18,778 nt of DNA from CAYVGO01 sp964450725 (lineage in GTDB: Bacteria > Bacteroidota > Bacteroidia > Bacteroidales > UBA932). Below are positions 1 through 6,860 of this stretch, piece after piece. The stretch covers positions 1-18,778 of the forward strand of contig CAYVGO010000046.1 of assembly GCA_964450725.1 (NCBI GenBank), in the 5' to 3' direction. The notes beneath the pieces were generated by a model. It ran no database searches and was not told the origin of the DNA. It worked only from the letters and a program-made list of their open reading frames with translations. A program made the translations under genes and the position numbers. Each line of letters starts with the position of its first letter. Positions within the stretch are counted from its first letter, which is position 1.

Positions 1-92
1 GCTGCTGCGAAGTACCGGATGGGGTCTGTCTGACACTTTCCTGCTGCTGCGAAGTGCCGGATGGGGTCTGTCTGACACTTTTCTGTGCTGCA
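1..92. repeat. 42-bp GC-rich tandem repeat, cut by the window edge
   Basis: Copy 1 (1-42) and copy 2 (43-84) match except for a few bases, and the start of a degraded third copy follows (85-92). Each unit carries GCTGCTGCGAAG followed by CCGGATGGGG and GTCTGTCTGACACTT. Inside the unit AAGTG and CACTT can pair. The repeat is much more GC-rich than the AT-rich spacer beside it (93-164), where I see no gene. The period is a multiple of three, but no convincing reading frame continues across it. The array probably extends beyond the left edge. Confidence 0.8.
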
Positions 93-137
93 AAATATTC
101 TTTAGACCTCTCAGATGCTTCGTCGGAGCGAATGTAT

Positions 138-180
138 TTAATTTTACATTATAAATTCTACATTTTACATTACTACATTT
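138..180. repeat. AT-rich TACATTT micro-repeat at a gene end
   Basis: The motif TTACATT/CTACATTTT recurs four times between about 144 and 180. The stop codon of the minus-strand methyltransferase (165-167) lies inside it, so the last few codons of that gene may come from repeat sequence. It has no other visible role. Confidence 0.4.
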
Positions 181-944
181 TCTCTCTGTCGATTGACCTC
201 ATAACCCAAAATTCCCACAGAAACAGAAACATTCAGAGAATCATTTTGTCCGTACATCGGAATTTTAATGCGATAGTCAACATTGTCTAACCATAGTTGA
301 CTTAGTCCGTCATGTTCCGTACCAAATACTAAAGCTACCGAACCACAAAAATTAGAGGTATAATAAAGGTTCTCCGTTGAAACATCGGCGGCAAAAAGCG
401 TAATCTTATGATTTTTACAAAACTCAATACATTGTGGAGAACTGCAAACCGCAACCGGGACACTAAATATCGTACCGACACTTGACCTGATAACATTGGG
501 ATTATAAATATCGCACAGCGGATCACAAATCAACAATCCGTCTGCACCCAAAGCATCGACAGTTCGGGCAATAGCCCCTAAGTTTCCGGGTTTTTCTACA
601 CTTTCCAAAACAATATAAAATGATGACGAAACAGGTTGTAATAATTCTAAGTCATGACTTTTGACACTAAACAATGCAATTATTCCGTCTGAGGTTTTAC
701 GATAAGCCAATTTTGCAAAAACGTGTTCTTCAATCGCAATATAATCGGGATATTGTTGAAGAAAAGTGTGGTCTGCAAGAGGTTCACACGCATAGAGTTT
801 TTGTAGTTTATAGCCATACCGACAAGCAGTAGTTATCTCTTTCACTCCTTCTACAACAAACTGCTGATGTGCCTTGCGTTCTCGCTGCTTTTCCATCAAT
901 AACAACAAGTGTTTGATTTGTGTATTTTGTGTAGAAGTAATCAT
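165..944 (-). CDS. SpoU/TrmH-family RNA 2'-O-methyltransferase
   Basis: Predicted SAM-dependent 2'-O-ribose methyltransferase acting on rRNA or tRNA, 259 residues, the usual length for a two-domain SpoU protein. Residues about 25-95 look like the SpoU substrate-binding domain. The catalytic SPOUT knot follows with all three family motifs: motif 1 around 113-131 (EKPGNLGAIARTVDA, with the conserved Asn and Arg), motif 2 at 206-215 (VFGTEHDGLS) and motif 3 at about 226-249 (KIPM, then NDSLNVSVSVGILGYE). The ATG at 944 gives a full N-terminus. It lies 16 bp downstream of the HAD gene on the same strand, so the two are probably co-transcribed. The exact target nucleotide (RlmB-, TrmH- or TsnR-like) cannot be told from sequence alone. 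The C-terminal tail runs into an AT-rich repeat. Confidence 0.9.
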   Translation of the reverse strand: MITSTQNTQIKHLLLLMEKQRERKAHQQFVVEGVKEITTACRYGYKLQKLYACEPLADHTFLQQYPDYIAIEEHVFAKLAYRKTSDGIIALFSVKSHDLELLQPVSSSFYIVLESVEKPGNLGAIARTVDALGADGLLICDPLCDIYNPNVIRSSVGTIFSVPVAVCSSPQCIEFCKNHKITLFAADVSTENLYYTSNFCGSVALVFGTEHDGLSQLWLDNVDYRIKIPMYGQNDSLNVSVSVGILGYEVNRQRENVVM

Positions 945-960
945 GAGCTTAATTTACAAG

Positions 961-1620
961 TTACGAGTTACACATTGTCAACCTCAACTTGTCAATCGTC
1001 AATTCGGTGTAATCTTTAATTACCCAATCTGTATGTGACAACTCTTCAGCAGTATGAAATGTAGTAATGCCTACGACTTTCATTTCGGCTCTGCGAGCGG
1101 CTATAATTCCATTTAAAGAATCTTCAATAACCAAACAGTCGTGAGGTTTTATACCTGCTATTTTTGCTGCAGTCAAAAAGATTTCCGGTGAAGGTTTAGC
1201 CTCTGTAACATCTTTTTCTCCGACAATGACCGAAAAATAATGTCGAAGGTTTAATGTATCTAAAATAAAGTCAATATTTTTTTGCGGAGCAGATGACCCA
1301 ATGGCTAACGTAACGTTTTTTTCTGCCAGCAGAGAATCTAAAAGTGGCAGTAGTCCGTTGATTGTTTGAGCATGAGGAGCATAAATTTCTCTGTACATCT
1401 GTTCTTTTTCTTCGGAATAACATGCTGCTTGTTGAGCAGAAATATCTCCAAAAATCAATTTCATAATCTTTTCATTACTCATTCCATTAATTTTCACCAA
1501 AAACTCCTGAGTAACAGGAATGTTATACTTTTCGGCAAAAATGCGAAATGCTTGATGGTGGTAAGCCAAATTATCGACTAAAGTACCATCCATATCAAAA
1601 ATAATCAGTTTGTTTTGCAT
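961..1620 (-). CDS. HAD-superfamily phosphatase (beta-phosphoglucomutase-like)
   Basis: Cytoplasmic HAD hydrolase of 219 residues with a cap domain between motifs I and II. Visible motifs: I, FDMDGTLVDN, with Asp9 (nucleophile) and Asp11 (acid/base); II, GSSAP around 109-112; III, Lys142 in EAKPSPEIF; IV, VIEDSLNG with Glu166-Asp167 for Mg2+. The KPSPEIF and EDSLNGI signatures are typical of the beta-phosphoglucomutase/phosphatase branch, so the substrate is probably a small sugar phosphate or a related metabolite, but specificity cannot be assigned. The methyltransferase gene follows 16 bp downstream and may share its transcript. Confidence 0.88.
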   Translation of the reverse strand: MQNKLIIFDMDGTLVDNLAYHHQAFRIFAEKYNIPVTQEFLVKINGMSNEKIMKLIFGDISAQQAACYSEEKEQMYREIYAPHAQTINGLLPLLDSLLAEKNVTLAIGSSAPQKNIDFILDTLNLRHYFSVIVGEKDVTEAKPSPEIFLTAAKIAGIKPHDCLVIEDSLNGIIAARRAEMKVVGITTFHTAEELSHTDWVIKDYTELTIDKLRLTMCNS

Positions 1621-1639
1621 TTATATATTGGTTTTTGAA

Positions 1640-1782
1640 ACACAAGTTCAATTTTTATTCAGAACACACAAGTATAAAGAGGTAAATTCAAAGTTTAATC
1701 TTCATTTTAAAACAAAAACACAAGTTACACAAGAATAAACACCACAAGTAGCACAAAGTTTATTTGTTTTATCTCGCTTTAA
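1640..1782. repeat. CACAAG-rich repeat cluster left of the GxxExxY gene
   Basis: The spacer between the HAD and GxxExxY genes carries repeated CACAAG words: near 1640, near 1667, CACAAGTTACACAAG at 1719-1733, and CACAAGTAGCACA at 1743-1755. The last is the exact reverse complement of TGTGCTACTTGTG at 2252-2264 and 2463-2475 on the other side of the gene. The 1719-1733 word matches 2225-2239 in inverted orientation with one mismatch. No gene is visible in the spacer. Confidence 0.65.
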
Positions 1783-2169
1783 TTATTCCAGTGAACCATT
1801 AACAACACGCTTAACACCCAGCCCCATGTATTCTACATTAAAATTCATCAGAAGCCCCAATTTACAATTCGCCAATTTCAGATAGGTCAACAATTGAATC
1901 TTGTGAAGATTCGTGATTGCTTCTACTGCTTTTAATTCAACAATTACCTTCTTTTCAACCAACAAATCAATCCTATATCCAGTATTTAATTTAATTTCCT
2001 CATATATTAATGGCAATGACAATTGTTGCTCAACCAAGAGATTGCTCTTTTTTCTCAATTCATAAGCCAGACACTCTTCATAAGCACTCTCTAAAAGTCC
2101 GGGTCCAAGTACATGATGAACATTGACCCCAGCCTCGAATACAATCTTAGCAATTTCATTTTCGGTCAT
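1783..2169 (-). CDS. GxxExxY protein (PD-(D/E)XK nuclease-like fold)
   Basis: A 128-residue member of the GxxExxY family, named for the motif seen here as GLLESAY (Gly24, Glu27, Tyr30). A nuclease-like core follows: Asp68 in YRIDLL, Glu78-x-Lys80 in VIVELKAV, and Gln92 to Tyr96 in QLLTYL, the pattern of PD-(D/E)XK enzymes. Known: the family is widespread in Bacteroidota and other phyla and its function is not established. Inference: it could be a nucleic-acid-cutting enzyme. The gene stands alone between the housekeeping HAD and thiN genes and is bracketed by CACAAG-type repeats in opposite orientations, which suggests a mobile or repeat-associated cassette. The length and ATG start look complete. 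Confidence 0.88.
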   Translation of the reverse strand: MTENEIAKIVFEAGVNVHHVLGPGLLESAYEECLAYELRKKSNLLVEQQLSLPLIYEEIKLNTGYRIDLLVEKKVIVELKAVEAITNLHKIQLLTYLKLANCKLGLLMNFNVEYMGLGVKRVVNGSLE

Positions 2170-2191
2170 ATATTTTTATTTTATTATTTTT

Positions 2192-2517
2192 CTTGTGTAC
2201 CTTTTCATATTGCGTTAGCAATATCTTGTGTTACTTGTGTTGCCCCCAACCTGTGCTACTTGTGTTTCATTGCCTTTACAACTTGTGTACCTTTTCATAT
2301 TGCGTTNNNNNNNNNNNNNNNNNNNNNNNNNNNNNNNNNNNNNNNNNNNNNNNNNNNNNNNNNNNNNNNNNNNNNNNNNNNNNNNNNNNNNNNNNNNNNN
2401 NNNNNNGTACCTTTTCATATTGCGTTAGCCAATATCTTGTGTTACTTGTGTTGCCCCCAACTTGTGCTACTTGTGTTTCATTGCCTTTACAACTCTTGTG
2501 TTTCATTGCCTTTAAAA
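2192..2517. repeat. 90-bp tandem repeat with internal hairpin
   Basis: Copy 1 runs 2192-2281 and copy 2 begins at 2282 (period 90), then is interrupted by the N run. Sequence of the same unit resumes at 2407-2493, followed by a partial copy of the CTTGTGTTTCATTGCCTTTA segment that runs into the thiN stop codon. Each unit contains CTTGTG words, a CCCCC tract, and a palindrome at 2207-2224 (ATATTGC, loop GTTA, GCAATAT), which is perfect in copy 1 and has one inserted C in the later copy (2417-2435). This 348-bp stretch (2170-2517) has no gene; open frames across it are repeat artefacts. Confidence 0.85.
2307..2406. other. Assembly gap of 100 N
   Basis: Exactly 100 N inside the 90-bp repeat. 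The 20 bases just left of the gap (2287-2306) are identical to the 20 bases just right of it (2407-2426), so the run may be a placeholder between contigs that actually overlap. Confidence 0.95.
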
Positions 2518-3171
2518 CTAAATATAGTTTATAAAAACTATAACTTTTCCGTCGGTAAACTCAATGGTAAATCGAGAATCTTCAGCCTCATTCAAACTGC
2601 CTTCCCACAATTGTAACGATTGATTATAAATCGGATATTTTAATCCTTTGTAAGTTATTTTCGTATCCGGAATAAAAGAAAATACAGAAACTTGTCTTCC
2701 TTTTTCTACTTCAAACTCTGTTGTTTTAAGTATCGGGTAAAAAATTCCGGTATCTGTAACCATGGTAAGATGGTCAAACCACTCTATATACTGTATTAAG
2801 TGGCTAATGTTACCAAGCGTGTGGTCTTCGCGTAAGCCTGTAGCACCAAGAATCGTAATATTTTTTCTTCCTCGCTCTTTGCAAAGTAGTACTGCTTTAG
2901 TGAGGTCGGTACTATACTGAGATGGATTGTGTATGAATTGGGTTGTCGGAAATTGCTTTTGCCAATAATCTACCGGTTGGAGAGAATCAAAATCTCCGAT
3001 AACAACAGAAGGAGTAATCTTTTCTTTAAACATGGACAACAATGCACCATCACAACAAATAATTTCTGAAGCATGAGATAGGATTTTTAACGGTAACGGG
3101 TGTTGAGGATACTGACCGTTGGCTAAAATGATGGTACTTGTTTCTATATCACTACATTTTATTGTACTCAT
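2518..3171 (-). CDS. thiN: Thiamine pyrophosphokinase
   Basis: Transfers pyrophosphate from ATP to thiamine to make thiamine diphosphate. Family signatures, numbered from the chosen start: ANGQYP near residue 17, CDGA at 40-43, GDFDSL at 59-64 (Mg2+/phosphate-binding Asp residues), STDLTKA at 87-93 and GATGLREDHTLGNI at 109-122. The total of 217 residues is the normal size. I chose the ATG at 3171, preceded by GGGGAAAG; an in-frame TTG at 3186 would add five residues. The ATG lies 36 bp after the panB stop on the same strand, so the two cofactor genes probably form one transcript. An inverted repeat in that gap includes the purine-rich stretch upstream of the start. The stop codon adjoins the tandem-repeat region. 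Confidence 0.92.
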   Translation of the reverse strand: MSTIKCSDIETSTIILANGQYPQHPLPLKILSHASEIICCDGALLSMFKEKITPSVVIGDFDSLQPVDYWQKQFPTTQFIHNPSQYSTDLTKAVLLCKERGRKNITILGATGLREDHTLGNISHLIQYIEWFDHLTMVTDTGIFYPILKTTEFEVEKGRQVSVFSFIPDTKITYKGLKYPIYNQSLQLWEGSLNEAEDSRFTIEFTDGKVIVFINYI

Positions 3172-3180
3172 AGTTACTTT

Positions 3181-3207
3181 CCCCAAAACGCTGTAAAATA
3201 TTTGGGG
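3181..3207 (-). promoter_or_regulatory. Inverted repeat between panB and thiN
   Basis: CCCCAAA (3181-3187) and TTTGGGG (3201-3207) can form a 7-bp stem with a 13-base loop in the panB-thiN mRNA. The arm nearer thiN holds the GGGG just upstream of the thiN ATG, so folding could affect translation. No T-tract follows, so a terminator is unlikely. It could be chance. Confidence 0.35.
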
Positions 3208-4023
3208 TTAATACAACTCTTGTTCATTAGGAAATTTAGATGTTTTTACATCTTCTATATATTGTTCAAAAGCATTTTTCATCTGTTGATAAAGATTACC
3301 ATAACGCCTTAAAAAGCGTGGTGAGAATTCATTAGTAATTCCCAGCATATCATGTGTAACCAAAACCTGACCGTCAACACCGTTACCCGCTCCAATACCG
3401 ATAGCCGGAATAGAAAGAGACGAGGCTACTCTTTCTCCTAAGACTGCGGGTATTTTTTCCAATACAATCGCAAAACATCCGATTTTTTCTAACAGTAAAG
3501 CATCTTCCATCAATTTCTCAGCTTCCTGCTCTTCTCTGGCACGGACAGTGTATGTACCGAATTTGTTGATGGCTTGGGGAGTTAGTCCTAAATGTCCCAT
3601 GACCGGAATACCTGCCGTCAAAATACGCTCTATAGATTCTGCAATCTCTTTTCCACCTTCAATTTTCACAGCATCTGCACTACTTTCTTTCATAATACGG
3701 ATAGCCGACTGTAATGCTTGCTTTGAATCTCCCTGATAAGTTCCGAAAGGTAAATCTACAACGACCATTGCTTTCTTTACGGCTCTTGTAACACTTTGAG
3801 CGTGGTAAATCATGTGGTCTAATGTAATGGGTAATGTTGTTTCATATCCGGCAATAACATTAGCGGCAGAATCTCCGACTAATACAACATCTATACCTAC
3901 GGAATCTAATATTTTACCCATTGAATAATCATAGCACGTAAGCATAGTGATTTTTTCTTTACGCATTTTTTTCTCACGCAATCTTTGGGTTGTAATATTA
4001 CGTGTACGTCCTTCTGTTGACAT
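3208..4023 (-). CDS. panB: 3-methyl-2-oxobutanoate hydroxymethyltransferase
   Basis: First committed enzyme of pantothenate (vitamin B5/CoA) synthesis: moves a hydroxymethyl group from 5,10-methylenetetrahydrofolate to ketoisovalerate, giving ketopantoate. The 271 residues cover the whole (beta/alpha)8 barrel. Conserved elements: MLTCYDYSMG near 27; Asp51 in VLVGDSAANV, Asp90 in VDLPFGTYQG and Glu122 in KIEGG, the expected metal and substrate ligands; GHLGLTPQ near 143; Glu189 in IVLEKIPA, the expected catalytic acid; and IGIGAG with GQVLV near the end. The ATG at 4023 begins a basic N-terminal extension before the barrel, common in this family. thiN follows downstream. The 121-bp spacer toward rnfB shows no obvious terminator. 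Confidence 0.97.
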   Translation of the reverse strand: MSTEGRTRNITTQRLREKKMRKEKITMLTCYDYSMGKILDSVGIDVVLVGDSAANVIAGYETTLPITLDHMIYHAQSVTRAVKKAMVVVDLPFGTYQGDSKQALQSAIRIMKESSADAVKIEGGKEIAESIERILTAGIPVMGHLGLTPQAINKFGTYTVRAREEQEAEKLMEDALLLEKIGCFAIVLEKIPAVLGERVASSLSIPAIGIGAGNGVDGQVLVTHDMLGITNEFSPRFLRRYGNLYQQMKNAFEQYIEDVKTSKFPNEQELY

Positions 4024-4144
4024 TATTTATTGATTTACATTTTTACAAGTTACGATTCACCTTTAAAAACACTCTACGAAAGGTAAGTAACCATCATTCT
4101 AAGTGTGTTTTAATATGTGTTGGTGTTCAGCCCTATTTTCATGT

Positions 4145-4996
4145 TTATTCGACTTCCGTGGCTGTAACTTTTTTGAGTGGAAAATTTAATTCCTGGATAG
4201 CCTGTGTGGGGCATACAGAAACACATTTTCTACATAACGTACATTTTTTATCATCAATATAAGCCAAATAATTATTGATGGTTATGGCTTCAAACTTACA
4301 CTCTTTCTGACATAAGGTACAGCCCGTACAAGCAACACTACACGCTTTTTTTGCCGTTCCTCCCTTATCTTCATTTCTACAGGAAACATAAATTCTTCGA
4401 CTTTTCGGACCTTTCTTACGCAATTCCAATAAAAATTTCGGACATGCTTTTACACAAGCACCACATGCAGTACATTTATCTTCGTCAACCTCCGGTAATA
4501 ATGTTACAGGATTCATGGCAATAGCATCAAAATCACAAACCACACAACAATCTCCAAATCCGTAACATCCAAAAGAACATCCTGTTTCTCCGGCATATAA
4601 CCCGGCAGCAATTCTACAATTTTTGGCACCATCATAAACATTTATCCGTGGACGATGTTCACAACTTCCATTACAGCGCAATACGGCTATTTCAGGTGCT
4701 TTGGCGGTTGCGGTACGACCTAATACATTAGCTACTGATGTCATACAGTCATTTCCACCTACCGGACAAAAAAGATTATCCATATTATCAGCCTTTACAC
4801 ATGCTTCTGAAAAAGCCCTGCAACCTGCATACCCACATCCTCCGCAATTGGCTCCGGGTAAAACTTGCTCAACCTGACCAATACGAGGGTCTTCATAGAC
4901 TTTAAATTTTTGGGCTACAATGTATAAAATTGTGGCTAACAAAGCACCCAAAAAAGTAACGATAAGAACAATAAATAAAATTGAAGTTACTGGCAT
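4145..4996 (-). CDS. rnfB: Electron transport complex subunit RnfB
   Basis: Iron-sulfur subunit of the Rnf complex (ferredoxin:NAD+ oxidoreductase coupled to ion pumping), attached to the inner membrane by one N-terminal helix (about 5-27). The Fe-S domain follows with Cys51, Cys54, Cys59 and Cys77 (CGGCGYAGC). Downstream are ferredoxin-type clusters with Cys175/178/181/185 (CTACGACVKACP) and Cys252/255/258/262 (CTLCRKCVSVCP), plus further Cys groups around 140-154 and 219-233. The 283 residues match Bacteroidota RnfB proteins, which carry more Cys motifs than the proteobacterial form. It starts 6 bp after rseC, the usual order. Unusually, the next gene on the strand is panB, not rnfC; no other rnf gene is in the window. 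Confidence 0.95.
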   Translation of the reverse strand: MPVTSILFIVLIVTFLGALLATILYIVAQKFKVYEDPRIGQVEQVLPGANCGGCGYAGCRAFSEACVKADNMDNLFCPVGGNDCMTSVANVLGRTATAKAPEIAVLRCNGSCEHRPRINVYDGAKNCRIAAGLYAGETGCSFGCYGFGDCCVVCDFDAIAMNPVTLLPEVDEDKCTACGACVKACPKFLLELRKKGPKSRRIYVSCRNEDKGGTAKKACSVACTGCTLCQKECKFEAITINNYLAYIDDKKCTLCRKCVSVCPTQAIQELNFPLKKVTATEVE

Positions 4997-5002
4997 GATG
5001 TT

Positions 5003-5422
5003 TTATGTTTTTTTATGAATTTGTATGGTAAACTGTTGGGAGATATTTTTTTTCATTAGCCATAATACAAAGTAGTAAACAACTAATGACAACAAAGCAC
5101 TTACTCCCAATACAAAATCTGAATACTTTAATTGGTAAAGCAGTACTAATGTAGCAACAACAAGTAGAAAGGGGAGAATGTATCCGAAAAACAACGCCAA
5201 ATATCCTTTTTGTACAGTGGTGTTTAATAGAACCTCTTCTCCGACAGCGTAATCTTGGCTATTCCTTACGGCAATTTTTATAGTATCTTGTGTACAGTCG
5301 GAAACCCCGCACATTTTCTTCATTGCACAACCGTTACATGCCGGCTTTTTATCCATAACGAGCATTACAAAACCATCTGCAATCTTAACTATTGTGGCTG
5401 TATGTACAATGAGTGATGACAT
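5003..5422 (-). CDS. rseC: RseC-family membrane protein (SoxR-reducing system)
   Basis: Inner-membrane protein of 139 residues. A short N-terminal domain carries a Cys cluster (Cys29, Cys32, Cys38, Cys43 in CNGCAMKKMCGVSDC) typical of RseC/MucC proteins, followed by two membrane helices at about 75-97 and 102-123 and a short basic tail. Known: in gamma-proteobacteria RseC takes part in SoxR reduction together with the Rsx/Rnf complex, and in Bacteroidota it is usually the first gene before rnfB. Here rnfB follows after 6 bp, so they are surely co-transcribed. A TAATTTTG box lies about 20 bp upstream of the ATG. Confidence 0.92.
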   Translation of the reverse strand: MSSLIVHTATIVKIADGFVMLVMDKKPACNGCAMKKMCGVSDCTQDTIKIAVRNSQDYAVGEEVLLNTTVQKGYLALFFGYILPFLLVVATLVLLYQLKYSDFVLGVSALLSLVVYYFVLWLMKKNISQQFTIQIHKKT

Positions 5423-5440
5423 TTAAGACAAAATGAGTTA

Positions 5441-5448
5441 CAAAATTA
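5441..5448 (-). promoter_or_regulatory. Possible -7 box for rseC-rnfB
   Basis: On the minus strand this reads TAATTTTG, an exact match to the Bacteroidota -7 consensus TAnnTTTG, 18 bp upstream of the rseC start. The -33 TTG is not clear: only a TGTTTA-like sequence is at about the right distance. Call by pattern only. Confidence 0.4.
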
Positions 5449-5512
5449 CATGATTATTTTTGAATAAACATATTTCACTACTAAATAAGTTTTGAACATT
5501 CACTGTTAACCT

Positions 5513-6520
5513 CTATTTCTTGGGAGAATACCGAGAAGATTGTAGAATTCCTGAAAAGTCATTGTTATTCATTAAGTCTGATAAAGTAATTTGCGGATTG
5601 TCTTTCATGTATTTTTCTACAATTTTAAAACCTGTCCAACATGTAGCTTTACCCGGCGCCTCGCGCGAAAATTCATTGGTAAAAGGTGCTTCTCCCGCAA
5701 ATTTTTGAATCACCATAATACTGTTACTGTAAAGTAATTGATGTTCTACCAAGTAATTCCACATAAATTGTTCGTTATCTTTACAACTTTGAAGTTGTTG
5801 CGGCGTAAATCCAAAGTAGATGTGCTCTTCCAGATCCGGTAACAATTGCTTTGTAAAATAATATAATCGACCTTCTGCAATCATTTCTGAAAGTAAGTTT
5901 TGTGTTCCATTAGGATGTGAAAAATATTTTAACCCAAGTACCTTAAAAATATCTACCATCATTTTTTGTGGATACATATTGTTCACAATATATTGAGGTG
6001 TCCCCAATTGCTGGTACTTTTCGTAATCTACCCCCAAATACATATCCAAACCTACTCCAATATAGGTAGAATCAAGTATCAAAGCAGTGTTGAATCCTGA
6101 GTAATAGGTATAAATTACAGGAAATGGCAATGTATCAAAATAATATCGAAAATACTTAAATCCTGTAATTATTTGTTCTGCCAATGAATTAAAAAAGTCT
6201 TGATGATAAACTTTTCCCACCTCTGTCTTTGCCAATTGTACTACGTCATTTGACAAAAATAATTTCAAGTTACGCTTAAAATCTTTGTTTTCAGGAACTC
6301 CAACCCCGATAATATCGTGAAAATAACGGTGGAAAAATATTGAATTTTTCTGACGAAAGGATTGTAAAATTTCTTCAAAATTTTCATCGGTAACACTATC
6401 CATCGTTTCGTCAAATCTTTGAATGACTACAATTTCTTTCACTTTAGAAATATCGGGACGAAAATCACATGCCACCATATTTAACAACATAAATAGAAAT
6501 ACTGGATATCGAAAATACAT
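5513..6520 (-). CDS. gldB: GldB-like gliding-motility lipoprotein
   Basis: Predicted lipoprotein of 335 residues. The N-terminus has a short hydrophobic stretch ending in MVAC, placing the lipidated Cys at residue 18. The body matches the GldB family: YTYYSGFNTA near 138, GVGLDMYLGVD near 155, EMIAEGRLYYF near 212, DNEQFMWNYLVE near 248, GEAPFTNEFSREAPGK near 276 and LQSSRYSP at the end. Known: GldB is essential for gliding in Flavobacterium johnsoniae, but homologues occur across non-gliding Bacteroidia, where the role is unknown. The gene is read singly, 90 bp upstream of rseC, and diverges from the tRNA genes. A TACTTTTG box lies upstream. Family call firm; a motility role here is not implied. 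Confidence 0.87.
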   Translation of the reverse strand: MYFRYPVFLFMLLNMVACDFRPDISKVKEIVVIQRFDETMDSVTDENFEEILQSFRQKNSIFFHRYFHDIIGVGVPENKDFKRNLKLFLSNDVVQLAKTEVGKVYHQDFFNSLAEQIITGFKYFRYYFDTLPFPVIYTYYSGFNTALILDSTYIGVGLDMYLGVDYEKYQQLGTPQYIVNNMYPQKMMVDIFKVLGLKYFSHPNGTQNLLSEMIAEGRLYYFTKQLLPDLEEHIYFGFTPQQLQSCKDNEQFMWNYLVEHQLLYSNSIMVIQKFAGEAPFTNEFSREAPGKATCWTGFKIVEKYMKDNPQITLSDLMNNNDFSGILQSSRYSPKK

Positions 6521-6576
6521 GTTGATTGACTGTTTTACACTATTACTTATAAGGATAATTTTTGTACAAGCGGTTA

Positions 6577-6584
6577 CAAAAGTA
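6577..6584 (-). promoter_or_regulatory. Possible -7 box for gldB
   Basis: The minus strand reads TACTTTTG, an exact TAnnTTTG match, 56 bp upstream of the gldB start. No TTG lies 19-21 bp further upstream, so this is half a promoter at best. Confidence 0.35.
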
Positions 6585-6649
6585 TAAATTTTCCATGAGA
6601 TTATCTTCTACTACAACACCTGAGAATCAAAAAAATGCAAGGGATTGTT

Positions 6650-6681
6650 TTTGGTAATTCAAAAAAAAGAAATTACCTTTG
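6650..6681 (+). promoter_or_regulatory. Bacteroidota-type promoter for the tRNA-Arg genes
   Basis: TTTG at 6650-6653 and TACCTTTG at 6674-6681 are separated by 20 bp, matching the -33 TTTG and -7 TAnnTTTG consensus of the Bacteroidota primary sigma factor. Transcription would start near 6688, about 15 bases before the first tRNA, consistent with a short leader. Confidence 0.7.
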
Positions 6682-6702
6682 CCACTCTTTTGAAAAATCT
6701 AA

Positions 6703-6776
6703 GGCCTCGTAGCTCAACTGAATAGAGTACCTGACTACGGATCAGGCGGTTGAAGGTTTGAATCCTTCCGAGGTCA
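6703..6776 (+). tRNA. tRNA-Arg (anticodon ACG)
   Basis: 74-base cloverleaf: 7-bp acceptor (GGCCTCG with CGAGGTC, one G-U), D arm, anticodon stem CCTGA/TCAGG with loop CTACGGA and anticodon ACG at 6737-6739, T arm GAAGG/CCTTC with loop TTTGAAT, discriminator A at 6776. CCA is not encoded. With A34 deaminated to inosine it should read CGU, CGC and CGA. Confidence 0.97.
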
Positions 6777-6860
6777 CTTTTTCACAATGTCAGTTTTTAT
6801 ATTCATAGAGCCGGTGAATTAATACTTTATCAAGTTCACTTTAGTCTGTGATAGTTTCAA

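Noticed and set aside
54..290. Plus-strand open frame of 78 codons
   Set aside because: It runs from the 42-bp repeat into the antisense of the methyltransferase gene, with no family resemblance.
953..973. Shared TTTACAAGTTACGA words at 953-973 and 4042-4060
   Set aside because: Two short AT-rich matches in spacers; too little to call a repeat family.
2192..2493. CRISPR array
   Set aside because: The whole 90-bp unit repeats, including its middle; there are no unique spacers and no cas genes.
2113..2616. Overlapping open frames on both strands through the repeat and gap
   Set aside because: Translations of CTTGTG-type repeats and N; they overlap thiN and the GxxExxY gene in antisense.
3172..3207. 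TPP riboswitch before thiN
   Set aside because: The gap is only 36 bp and lacks the THI-box sequence; a TPP aptamer needs about 100 bases.
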